6,303 nt of DNA from Victivallales bacterium (GTDB lineage Bacteria; Verrucomicrobiota; Lentisphaeria; Oligosphaerales; Oligosphaeraceae). Location of the stretch: NCBI GenBank assembly GCA_017458805.1, contig JAFTAC010000561.1, positions 1-6,303 on the forward strand. Direction: 5' to 3'. A program made the position numbers and the translations under genes. Of this stretch, positions 1 to 6,303 are shown piece after piece. Numbering within the stretch: the first letter of the stretch is position 1; each line of letters starts with the position of its first letter. A model generated the notes under the pieces. That model was not told the DNA's origin, made no database searches, and worked only from the letters and a program-made list of their open reading frames with translations.

Positions 1-97
1 CTAACCACTAACCACTAACCACTAACCACTAACCACTAACCACTAACCACTAACCACTAACCACTAACCACTAACCACTAACCACTAACCACTAACC
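1..97. repeat. Perfect heptanucleotide tandem repeat (CTAACCA)n
   Basis: Thirteen exact copies of the 7-bp unit CTAACCA (TGGTTAG on the minus strand) run from 1 to 91, followed by six bases of a fourteenth copy (92-97). The periodicity breaks at base 98. There are no mismatches, and the array starts flush with the window edge, so its true length is unknown and 13.9 copies is a minimum. The plus strand of the array contains no G, so the operon's RNA through it would be G/U/A-only with GG every 7 nt. Because 7 is not a multiple of 3, every frame on either strand meets a stop (TAA on plus, TAG on minus) every 21 nt, so the array cannot encode protein. It holds the stop codon and last sense codon of the oxidoreductase gene. 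The unit is not a known telomere repeat that I can name, and its role is unknown. Confidence 0.97.
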
Positions 98-1132
98 TCT
101 CATATCGGCCTCGCCGCCTGCGAGTTCGCGGCATTTGGCCAGAATTTTCATCAAGGCAAGGGTCTGTGCAGGCGGAACAAATGGCGCTGTATTGTTGTGG
201 ATGGCCTTGGCGAAATCCGCATAAAGGTCAACTTGCAAGGCTGCATCAACTGGCACAACCTCCTCCTTGATATTCAAGGCATCGCTGGGATACTTGCGGT
301 CCGCGCTGGCAAGGCTCTCGTCAACGCATTTATCGGCCAATTCAGCGGGGTCAAATGAACGTACCTTCAACTTGCCCCCCTGCATCTCGATGGAGCCATG
401 CGTCCCAAGCACGACAAACTCGTATGGCTTTGCAATGGAGGCCTGGCTGATGAGCAAATCCCCCACCACGCCCTGCTTCGTCATATAGGTAATCTTGACC
501 ACGTCATCTGCATCGCCCATCGTTGCAACCAATTGCAGCGAGCAGAAAAGCTGCTTAATGTCGTAGCCAGTCAACTGAAGAAGCTGATCGACAAAATGGG
601 CTCCGTAGTTGTTCAGCATGCCACCACCGAACTTCTTCAGGCTCTGCCAGTCATTGCGGCGGGCAAACGTGAAGGAAGAACGCTGCACGGAGTAAATGCG
701 CCCAATGCAGCCGCTGTCAACGATTTTCCTGATATGCTGAAAATAGGCGTTCAAGCGGTGGGGCTGGTAGATGGTCAGCTTGCGCCCAGCCTTTTCAGCA
801 GCAGCGGCGATGCGCTCTGCGGCCTCGTATGTCGGAGCCATGGGCTTCTCAAGGATGACGTGAAGCCCTTTCTCAAAGGCGGCAGTCGCCATGGTCTCGT
901 GAAGATGCGTGGGCGTGGCGATGGTCACAGCATCCACCAGCCCCGATGAAATCATCTCGTTGAAATCCGCAAATGCCTTGCAACCATACTTCTCCTCTGC
1001 CTCGGCGCGACGCGCCGCATCGGTGTCAGCCACGGCTACCAGTTCGCAATCGGGATGGTTCCCCAGCTTGGCGCAGTGGAATGCCCATCCAATGCGCCCC
1101 AAGCCCGCAACACCAAAACGTATCTTAGCCAT
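92..1132 (-). CDS. Gfo/Idh/MocA-family NAD(P)-dependent oxidoreductase
   Basis: This 346-residue protein has the usual length and two-domain plan of the Gfo/Idh/MocA family, cytoplasmic dehydrogenases that mostly act on sugars, inositols and related polyols. The N-terminal Rossmann fold carries the nucleotide-binding motif GLGRIG (residues 10-15), an acidic residue after the second strand (D36), and the family's EKP motif (residues 95-97), whose lysine usually assists catalysis. The C-terminal domain has the GGG-x5-G-x-H-x2-D signature (residues 169-182, with H179 and D182). Asn175 occupies the position that is often Asp. The ATG at 1132 is preceded by AGGA six bases upstream, placed in the 11-nt gap after the ABC gene, so the two genes are probably co-transcribed and translationally close. 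No signal peptide is visible. The stop codon TAG (94-92) and the final Gly codon lie inside the heptamer repeat. The substrate cannot be assigned. Family assignment is firm, the specific function is not. Confidence 0.93.
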   Translation of the reverse strand: MAKIRFGVAGLGRIGWAFHCAKLGNHPDCELVAVADTDAARRAEAEEKYGCKAFADFNEMISSGLVDAVTIATPTHLHETMATAAFEKGLHVILEKPMAPTYEAAERIAAAAEKAGRKLTIYQPHRLNAYFQHIRKIVDSGCIGRIYSVQRSSFTFARRNDWQSLKKFGGGMLNNYGAHFVDQLLQLTGYDIKQLFCSLQLVATMGDADDVVKITYMTKQGVVGDLLISQASIAKPYEFVVLGTHGSIEMQGGKLKVRSFDPAELADKCVDESLASADRKYPSDALNIKEEVVPVDAALQVDLYADFAKAIHNNTAPFVPPAQTLALMKILAKCRELAGGEADMRG

Positions 1133-1138
1133 TGTAGT

Positions 1139-1142
1139 TCCT
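1139..1142 (-). promoter_or_regulatory. Ribosome binding site of the oxidoreductase gene
   Basis: AGGA read on the minus strand lies six bases before the ATG at 1132. It sits almost entirely in the 11-nt gap and abuts the stop codon (1146-1144) of the upstream ABC gene, which supports both the chosen start and translational coupling. Confidence 0.6.
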
Positions 1143-1143
1143 A

Positions 1144-2316
1144 TTAGTCCTTCTTGCCAAATTGCGCAGCCAAGTTTTCATTGGCCTTCTTGTTGGCCTC
1201 CTGGAGGGCCTGCTCCTTGGACTTCTCCTCGTCGGTCTGCTCCTTCACAACGGGTTCAGCCTTCTGCTTGTTGGAGAGCTTGTCAAGCAGCTCCTGGTTG
1301 ACAGCGGGTTCCGCAGGCTTCTCCTCCTGCTTGGGTGCTGCGGGTTCGCGGCGACGTAACTGGTCGAGCACCGCATTGCCTGGATCCGCCAGGTAGTCGG
1401 GAATCTCGCCGCCCGCCTGTGCGCCAGCCGTGTCCATACTCTGCTCGCGTGCCTGCTTCACAACGTTCAGGAAGAAGTCCTCCAGATTCTTGACTGGATG
1501 GTCAACCTTGATGTCGCCAGCTTCCTTGATGCCCTTGGCCGCCAGCCACTGCCTGAGCTCGGCAACGGTCTCCTCGCTGAGCGTGGGGCAGACGACGCGG
1601 GTCTTTTCCTCTTCCTGGAGGATTTCCGCCAGCTTGCCACTGGCGCGAATCTTGCCGCCGTACAGCACCATCATGTCGTCGCAGACATCCTGCACGTCCG
1701 CAAGAAGATGGCTGCACAGGATGATGGTCTTGCCACGGCTGGCCAAAATGCGGATGATGTCCTTGACTTCGCGGCAACCAATCGGGTCGAGACCGCTGGT
1801 AGGCTCGTCCAAAATCACCAGATCGGGGTCGTTGACAAGGGCCTGCGCCAGACCGATACGGCGCGCCATGCCTTTAGAGAACTCGCCGACGGGACGGTTG
1901 TAGGCGTGTGCCAGACCAACCATCTCAAGCAGTTGCTTGCTTCTCTCCTGCCTCATTTCAGGGGGCTGGCCAAAGAGTGCGCCGAAGAAGTCCAGCGTCT
2001 CAAAGGCGGTGAGGTACTTGTACAGGTATGTCTCTTCAGGCAGATAGCCGATGCGGGACTTGATATCGACATTCTGCGGGTCCTTGCCAAACACCTTCAG
2101 CGTTCCGCGCGTCGGGTAGAGAAGGCCAAGGATCATCTTGATGGTCGTCGATTTGCCAGAACCATTCGGTCCCAGAAAGCCGAAAACCTGCCCCTGCCTG
2201 ACCTTGAAGTCAATGCCATTGACGGCATGGGCCTTTGCGCGTCCCCAGAAATCATTGAACACCTTCGTCAGGCCTGCGGCCTCGACAACAACATTGGCGT
2301 TGTTTTCTTCAGTCAT
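1144..2316 (-). CDS. ABC transporter ATP-binding protein (ABC-2/NatA-DrrA type) with long charged C-terminal tail
   Basis: This 390-residue protein is the ATP-hydrolysing subunit of an ABC transporter, probably an exporter. Visible motifs are Walker A GPNGSGKST (49-57), a Q-loop region reading GYLPEE (90-95) with Glu in place of Gln, as is common in NatA/DrrA-like ATPases, the signature FSKGM (146-150), Walker B with catalytic Glu VILDEP (167-172), the D-loop GLD (175-177) and the switch histidine in CSH (201-203). A linker and small C-terminal domain follow to about residue 310. Residues 320-390 form a Lys/Glu/Gln/Ala/Pro-rich tail, probably disordered or helical, with two loosely similar AEPxV segments (335-339 and 353-357). 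Most ATPases of this class are about 240-320 residues, so the tail is extra. No permease gene lies in the window. It begins 44 nt after the P-type ATPase gene. An AAAGGG (2333-2328) lies 11 nt before the ATG, a rather long spacing. The substrate is unknown. Confidence 0.93.
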   Translation of the reverse strand: MTEENNANVVVEAAGLTKVFNDFWGRAKAHAVNGIDFKVRQGQVFGFLGPNGSGKSTTIKMILGLLYPTRGTLKVFGKDPQNVDIKSRIGYLPEETYLYKYLTAFETLDFFGALFGQPPEMRQERSKQLLEMVGLAHAYNRPVGEFSKGMARRIGLAQALVNDPDLVILDEPTSGLDPIGCREVKDIIRILASRGKTIILCSHLLADVQDVCDDMMVLYGGKIRASGKLAEILQEEEKTRVVCPTLSEETVAELRQWLAAKGIKEAGDIKVDHPVKNLEDFFLNVVKQAREQSMDTAGAQAGGEIPDYLADPGNAVLDQLRRREPAAPKQEEKPAEPAVNQELLDKLSNKQKAEPVVKEQTDEEKSKEQALQEANKKANENLAAQFGKKD

Positions 2317-2360
2317 AATCAGTTATGCCCTTTCTTATCGCATTGTTTTTTTTAGTACCT

Positions 2361-4307
2361 TTATTCTTCCACCTGCTGCATGGATTCACCAGAGCGGACC
2401 AGGCGCGCACTGTTGAATATCACAAACAGGGAGCTTACACTATGCAGCAGCGCGGCGCCAATCGGCGTGATGTGCCCCAACGTGGCGAAATAGACGCCCA
2501 CCACGATGAAGCCCAGACCGATGGCAAGGTTCTGGTTCATCAGCACACGGGTCTTGCGCGCCAGGCCAATCAGGAACGGGATGCGGCGCAAGTCGTTGTT
2601 CATCAAGGCGACAGATGCACTCTGCACAGCGATGTCACTGCCGAATGCGCCCATTGCCACACCCATGTCGCCTGCAGCCAGAGCGGGCGCGTCGTTAACA
2701 CCGTCACCGACCACCGCAACCAGCAGTCCCTTCTTCTTCAGCTCATGGACGTAGGCCTCCTTCTCTTCGGGCAGGCAGCCTGACTTGACCTCCGTGATGC
2801 CAATCTTGGCAGCCACGGCCTGTGCAACGCGCTCATTATCACCTGTGACCATGCAGCACTGGTTGACGCCCAGCTCTTTCAGCATGGAGATGGCTTCTTC
2901 AGATATCTTGCGGATGGCGTCACTTAGGCCAATCCAACCCATCAGCTTGCCGTCCCGCGCGACGCAGACCACACTCATGCCCTGCGATTCACCGTCCGCC
3001 AAGCTCTCCTTGACATCGTCCAAGTTGATGCCCGCAGCCTCCAGCCAGGCGGCGCGTCCCACCATGACGGAACGTCCATTGAAGACGGCCTTGACGCCTC
3101 GCCCCGCAACTTCCTCGTATGAATCGGGCTGCACGCACTGGACTCCCGCCTCGGTGGCCAGGGTCTTCATTGCTTCGGCAGTCGGGTGATTGCTGTGATG
3201 CTCCGCGCTGGTGGCAACGCTCAAGAGGTCGGAGAGTTCAACGCCCTCCACGGGAACCAGCGTGGCAACCTTCAGTTTGCCTTCGGTCAAGGTACCCGTC
3301 TTGTCAAAGATGATGGCCTTGATTTTGGCAGCCAGCTCAATGTGCGAGACATCCTTGATGAGGATGCCCAGGCGGGAGGCGGCGGCGATGGCCGCGATGA
3401 CCGCACTCGGCGTGGCAATGACCAGCGCCGCAGGCACGGACATGACCAGCACCGCGATGACGCGGTCAATCTTCTCCGTGATGAACCACGCCAGAGCGGC
3501 AATCATCAGGATGGTGGGCGTATAGTAGCCGACGTAGTTGTCAATCATGCGCATGATGGGGGTCTTGGAGCGCTCCGCGTCCGCAATGAGGTTGCGGACC
3601 TTACCGAGCGTGGTGTCCTTTCCGATGCGGGTGACCTTGAAATCAACAAGGCCCGTCAGGTTCTGCGTGCCTGCATAGACCTCGCTGTTCTCAGACTTGT
3701 CGGCAGGAAGCGACTCACCCGTGATGGTGGCCTGGTTGACGGTGGTGGTGCCCTTGACGATGACACCGTCAGCAGGGAAGTTTTCACCAGGGCGCACACG
3801 GCAGAGGTCGCCCGCCTTCAGGTCGTTGAAGGCGTCGATTTCCTCCTCAGAGCCGTCTGCCTTGATGCGGCGCGCCTGGCGGGGGGTCAGGCGGACAACC
3901 GCCTCGATGGCGGCCTCCGCGCCTATGGCGGTGCGCTTTTCAATGGTGATTGTGATGAGCATGAAGAAGGCGACGGCACCCGCAGTGCTGTAGTCTCCCA
4001 TGGCAAAGGCCGCCAGCAGAGCCAGCCCCACCAGTTCGTTCATGTGGACCTTACCCTTCAGCAAGTCGCACACCGCCTCCCAGAAGATGGGCAGGCTCAG
4101 CATCAATGCCCCGATGAAGGAGCTGAACTCCCGCGCAACGGGGTCAACCGCATGCGGGAAAAGCACCTTGGCGAGGTAGGCGTTCAGCACCAGTATCCCG
4201 CCCAACAGGGCTATCCCAAGGCGTATGATTTCTGGACGCATCGCATTCGCCGACTTGGCGGACCGCGTCGCCTGCTCATTCTGTATATTCGCTTGTACTT
4301 CGGACAT
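2361..4307 (-). CDS. P1B-like metal/cation-transporting P-type ATPase with atypical transport site (VPA instead of CPC)
   Basis: This 648-residue membrane pump should couple ATP hydrolysis to cation movement across the cytoplasmic membrane. The catalytic set is complete: actuator motif TGES (196-199), phosphorylation motif DKTGTLT with D335, the P1B-type nucleotide-domain HP dipeptide (H374-P375) in SNHPTAEAM, TGD (488-490) and the hinge GDGVNDAP (534-541). Hydrophobic segments at about 28-48, 62-82, 90-105, 107-123, 262-280, 283-310, 590-609 and 613-632 fit the eight-helix P1B layout. There is no N-terminal CxxC metal-binding domain. In the sixth helix the usual CPC (or SPC, TPC) reads VPA (V291-P292-A293, followed by ALVIATP), and the last helix has HSVSS (622-626) near its start. 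Metal specificity therefore cannot be inferred from known subclasses. The ATG at 4307 has only a weak GAGA upstream. It starts 43 nt after the hflK stop, consistent with an operon. Copper or zinc labels would be guesses. Confidence 0.92.
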   Translation of the reverse strand: MSEVQANIQNEQATRSAKSANAMRPEIIRLGIALLGGILVLNAYLAKVLFPHAVDPVAREFSSFIGALMLSLPIFWEAVCDLLKGKVHMNELVGLALLAAFAMGDYSTAGAVAFFMLITITIEKRTAIGAEAAIEAVVRLTPRQARRIKADGSEEEIDAFNDLKAGDLCRVRPGENFPADGVIVKGTTTVNQATITGESLPADKSENSEVYAGTQNLTGLVDFKVTRIGKDTTLGKVRNLIADAERSKTPIMRMIDNYVGYYTPTILMIAALAWFITEKIDRVIAVLVMSVPAALVIATPSAVIAAIAAASRLGILIKDVSHIELAAKIKAIIFDKTGTLTEGKLKVATLVPVEGVELSDLLSVATSAEHHSNHPTAEAMKTLATEAGVQCVQPDSYEEVAGRGVKAVFNGRSVMVGRAAWLEAAGINLDDVKESLADGESQGMSVVCVARDGKLMGWIGLSDAIRKISEEAISMLKELGVNQCCMVTGDNERVAQAVAAKIGITEVKSGCLPEEKEAYVHELKKKGLLVAVVGDGVNDAPALAAGDMGVAMGAFGSDIAVQSASVALMNNDLRRIPFLIGLARKTRVLMNQNLAIGLGFIVVGVYFATLGHITPIGAALLHSVSSLFVIFNSARLVRSGESMQQVEE

Positions 4308-4350
4308 CTTTCGTCTCGCTCGTTATAAACCTAACATGGAAATAGGAGGG

Positions 4351-5520
4351 CTACTCCTGCGGAATAGGCTGCTGCTTTTTCTCTTCAGGCACCTGGCCGA
4401 TGCGCAACCGAAGCTCCTGCTCGACACCATCGTGCTTGTGGATGACATACTTGTTCGGAGTCTTCGCCAGAACTTCACGCAGGGCATCCATATAGAGTGT
4501 GGAAAGCATCGTCTCCTGGTTCTTGTTGTATTCCGCCAGAACCGTCTCGAAATAGGAGCTGTCGGCCTTGATGGTCTCGACAACGCGCGTCTTGTAGGAG
4601 AGCGCCTCGTCCTTGATGCGGTAGGCGGCGCCTTGTGCGGCCAGCTCAACGCCTTCGGCGTAGCTGCGCGCCTTGAGCATCTCCGCGCGCCCCGTTTCCG
4701 CCGCTTCGTTCACCTTGCGGAAGGCGTCCTGAACGGCAACGGATGTGCGGATATCAACGAGGTTGACGGACTGGATCTGCACGCCCAGCCCAACTTCATC
4801 CAGCAGAACGGCGAGCCTCGCCTGCACCTTGTCCTTGATGTTCTCGACCTTGCCATCCGACAATGTACGCGTGGTCTTCAGCAGGTCCTCGATCTTCCAT
4901 GTGCCGACTTCACGAATGACGGCGTTGGAGAGGAGGTTGCGGATGATGGCCTCGGTGCCGCGCTTGATCTGCGGCTTGCCGTGTACCTTTTCCACATCGC
5001 TGTCGTCAAAGAAGTTAAGGTAGTACTTTTCGGAGTTGACGACGCGGTAGTTCACGTCCCAGCGGGCATGGATGATGTTGGTGTCGCCTGTCAAAAGGTA
5101 TCCATCGGAGCCTGGGCGGAGGAAGTTGTTCGGCGGTGGCTGCTGCCCCGCCATGTTCGGCGGCGTCCAGGGCATGAAGGTGGTGTCCGTGGAAACGGTG
5201 ACGGACTTCTGCGCAGGAATCTCCTTCACCCAGTCGATGGGATAGGGCCACGCCCAATACCAGCGGCCACTGGTGAGAATGGGGGATTCGCCTCGCTCGG
5301 GGTCGATGACGCGACGCTGCAGCTTTCCGAAGCGGAAAAGCATCGCCTCGTTCTGGTCGTCAACGCGGAACATTCCGCTAAAGACGAGGTAAACGAATAT
5401 GAGGATGATAAGGAGGCGCAGCCCCTGGAACAGAATGCGGAGCATCCTGACGAGGGCCTTCATTCCTCCGTCCTGGTATTCCTGCCCGTTGGGCTGGTTG
5501 TTTCTGTCTAGTTCTTCCAT
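4351..5520 (-). CDS. hflK: HflK-like SPFH/Band 7 membrane protein
   Basis: This 389-residue SPFH (Band 7) protein is the likely partner of the HflC homologue encoded just upstream. In E. coli HflK and HflC form a large membrane complex that surrounds the FtsH protease and modulates membrane-protein turnover. A short polar N-terminus (1-20) is followed by one hydrophobic segment (about 29-50) and then the typical entry to the Band 7 domain, VDDQNEAMLFRFGK (53-66). The WDVNYRV and NSEKYYLNF segments (154-170) match the E. coli VQYRV/NPEKYLY region. An Ala/Glu-rich helical stretch (about 265-330) and LYMDALREVLAKT (342-354) match the HflK C-terminal half. A Pro/Asn/Gly-rich stretch (about 113-140) looks like an insertion relative to E. 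coli HflK. I chose the ATG at 5520 because AGGGAG lies seven bases upstream. A GTG at 5547, overlapping the hflC stop, would add nine residues but has no such site. HflK rather than another SPFH protein is likely but not certain. Confidence 0.9.
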   Translation of the reverse strand: MEELDRNNQPNGQEYQDGGMKALVRMLRILFQGLRLLIILIFVYLVFSGMFRVDDQNEAMLFRFGKLQRRVIDPERGESPILTSGRWYWAWPYPIDWVKEIPAQKSVTVSTDTTFMPWTPPNMAGQQPPPNNFLRPGSDGYLLTGDTNIIHARWDVNYRVVNSEKYYLNFFDDSDVEKVHGKPQIKRGTEAIIRNLLSNAVIREVGTWKIEDLLKTTRTLSDGKVENIKDKVQARLAVLLDEVGLGVQIQSVNLVDIRTSVAVQDAFRKVNEAAETGRAEMLKARSYAEGVELAAQGAAYRIKDEALSYKTRVVETIKADSSYFETVLAEYNKNQETMLSTLYMDALREVLAKTPNKYVIHKHDGVEQELRLRIGQVPEEKKQQPIPQE

Positions 5521-5527
5521 TTTGGCA

Positions 5528-5533
5528 CTCCCT
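5528..5533 (-). promoter_or_regulatory. Strong ribosome binding site of hflK; decides the start codon
   Basis: AGGGAG on the minus strand sits seven bases before the ATG at 5520, in the 23-nt gap between the hflC stop and hflK. The alternative GTG at 5547 overlaps the hflC TGA as GTGA but has only C-rich sequence upstream, so the ATG is preferred. Confidence 0.7.
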
Positions 5534-5543
5534 TTTCGGCTGG

Positions 5544-6303
5544 TCACTTGGATTGAGGAGCGGGGGACTGCTTCAGGTTGATTGCGCCTGGCTTCAGCAG
5601 CGTGAAAGGCGGGGTGTCGGTGTCAAGAATCAAGGTGTCCTTGTCGGTCAGGCTGATTTTGAGGGCTTCCAGATTGCGCAGGAAGAGGGCCAGCTCGGGG
5701 TTCTTGCGGAACACGGCATAGTTCTTGGCGGCCAGTTCATCGCCTTCGCCGCGGATCTTCTTGGCCTCGGCCTCTGCCTGGGAGATGGTCTCCGCCGCCT
5801 TGCGGTCGGCCTCGGAGCGGATACGTTGTGCCTCGGACTTGCCCTCGGCCAGCAGTTTTTCGGAGTGGTTCTCGCGCTCGGCGCGCATGCGGTCGAAGAC
5901 CTTGGTGGTCACCATCTCGGGGAAACCAATCTGGCGGAAACCAATCTTGGTGACCTCGATGCCGAAGTCCTCCATGGTCTTCTTCTTGACATCGTCCAGC
6001 ATCGCCTTCTCGATGATGTCCATCTTACTTTCGCCCGTTTCGGTGTTGACCAGTTCAGAGAAGTTGTGCATCGGGATGATGCTGTTGCGGCTGTCGCGGA
6101 CAGTGGCGTCCAGCTTCTCATCCACCTCTTCGGCGGACTTGAGGCGCTTCAGGAAGATGTCGGGCTTGCCGACCTTCCAGAGAACGTAGGTGGAGACGAC
6201 AATCTGGTACTGGTCCTTGGTGGTCAGCTGCTCCAGATGGCCCTTGGTAAGCTCATAGCACTGGACACGCTTGTCGTATCTCCAGACTTGATCGATGAAG
6301 GGC
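5544..6303 (-). CDS. hflC: HflC-like SPFH/Band 7 protein (5' end cut off by the window edge)
   Basis: The reading frame is open from the window edge (first full codon 6302-6300) to the TGA at 5546-5544, giving 252 visible residues. It begins PFIDQV, matching the E. coli HflC PFIETV segment, so roughly the first 65-70 residues, including the membrane anchor, lie outside the window. An internal GTG at 6125 can be mistaken for a start, but the homologous sequence upstream of it shows that it is not. Visible are the Band 7 core (about 1-135), the conserved FDRMRAERE (136-144), an Ala/Glu/Arg-rich coiled-coil segment (about 140-180), GEGDELAAKNYA (185-196) matching the E. coli GEGDAEAAKLFA, and the NPELALFLRNLEALK segment (201-215) corresponding to DPDFYAFIRSLRAYE. 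This protein should partner with the HflK homologue downstream. No ftsH is present in the window. Family assignment is firm; the HflC rather than HflK identity rests on these matches and the shorter C-terminus. Confidence 0.92.
   Translation of the reverse strand, partial: PFIDQVWRYDKRVQCYELTKGHLEQLTTKDQYQIVVSTYVLWKVGKPDIFLKRLKSAEEVDEKLDATVRDSRNSIIPMHNFSELVNTETGESKMDIIEKAMLDDVKKKTMEDFGIEVTKIGFRQIGFPEMVTTKVFDRMRAERENHSEKLLAEGKSEAQRIRSEADRKAAETISQAEAEAKKIRGEGDELAAKNYAVFRKNPELALFLRNLEALKISLTDKDTLILDTDTPPFTLLKPGAINLKQSPAPQSK

Noticed and set aside
1..97. CRISPR array or eukaryotic telomere
   Set aside because: The unit is 7 bp with no spacers, so it is not CRISPR. TGGTTAG resembles but does not match TTAGGG or TTTAGGG, and the neighbouring genes are plainly bacterial.
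2317..2360. A-rich run in the gap between the ATPase and ABC genes as a terminator
   Set aside because: On the transcribed strand it gives a run of A, not U, and has no GC-rich stem before it, so it does not resemble an intrinsic terminator for this operon.
4308..4350. Possible promoter (TATAAC on the minus strand) or hairpin in the hflK-ATPase gap
   Set aside because: No -35-like hexamer lies at a suitable distance, and the only inverted repeat (AGGA/TCCT) has a four-base stem. I see no convincing promoter or terminator here.
3186..5511. Long plus-strand open frames (for example 3186-4328 and 4225-5511, also 1498-2355)
   Set aside because: They lie antisense to well-supported genes with intact motifs, show no recognisable domain, and are Arg/Asp/Gly/Leu-rich as expected from the complement of GC-rich coding sequence.
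5518..5547. GTG start at 5547 for hflK, overlapping the hflC stop by 4 nt
   Set aside because: No ribosome binding site precedes it, while the ATG at 5520 has AGGGAG at a seven-base spacing. It remains possible but less likely.
5921..5947. 12-bp direct repeat GGAAACCAATCT, 15 nt apart, within hflC
   Set aside because: It is in phase and encodes the IGFRQIGFP segment, which aligns without an insertion to the E. coli RIKQINLP region. It looks like coincidence of codon use rather than a duplication.
6123..6125. GTG at 6125 as the start of hflC
   Set aside because: The frame stays open to the window edge and the 59 codons upstream match HflC (PFID..., followed by a Band 7 segment), so it is an internal Val codon.

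Overview
The window is a compact, one-direction bacterial gene cluster. All five genes lie on the minus strand, so transcription runs from the high coordinates to the low ones. The order is a 5'-truncated hflC (5544-6303), an hflK homologue (4351-5520), a P1B-like metal/cation-transporting P-type ATPase (2361-4307), an ABC-transporter ATP-binding protein (1144-2316) and a Gfo/Idh/MocA-family oxidoreductase (92-1132). Gaps between genes are only 11 to 44 nt, and I see no convincing promoter or terminator between them, so they look like one operon whose promoter lies beyond position 6303. The last gene runs into a perfect 7-bp tandem repeat (CTAACCA, 1-97) that reaches the left window edge.

Layout: HflC and HflK are SPFH/Band 7 proteins that in other bacteria form a membrane-anchored complex around the FtsH protease. 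Here hflC precedes hflK, the reverse of the E. coli hflK-hflC order. The P-type ATPase has all the catalytic motifs of the superfamily and the histidine-proline dipeptide typical of heavy-metal (P1B) pumps. It has no N-terminal CxxC metal-binding domain, and the usual Cys-Pro-Cys of the transport site reads Val-Pro-Ala. The ABC ATPase resembles NatA/DrrA-type exporters, has a long charged tail, and has no permease gene within the window. The Gfo/Idh/MocA protein has an NAD(P)-binding Rossmann fold and the EKP motif, but its substrate cannot be read from sequence.

How they could work together (inference): the first four genes encode membrane or membrane-associated proteins. Co-transcription suggests an envelope module in which an HflC/HflK scaffold or quality-control complex is made together with a cation pump and an ABC exporter. 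The oxidoreductase may be a passenger, or may act on a metabolite linked to this module.

Organism: the GC-rich, densely packed coding sequence and the mix of SPFH genes, an ABC exporter ATPase and a Gfo/Idh/MocA oxidoreductase would fit a member of the Planctomycetes-Verrucomicrobia-Lentisphaerae group. This is a weak inference and no marker gene is present. No stretch longer than 300 bases lacks a gene. No rRNA, tRNA, CRISPR array, insertion sequence or prophage gene was seen.
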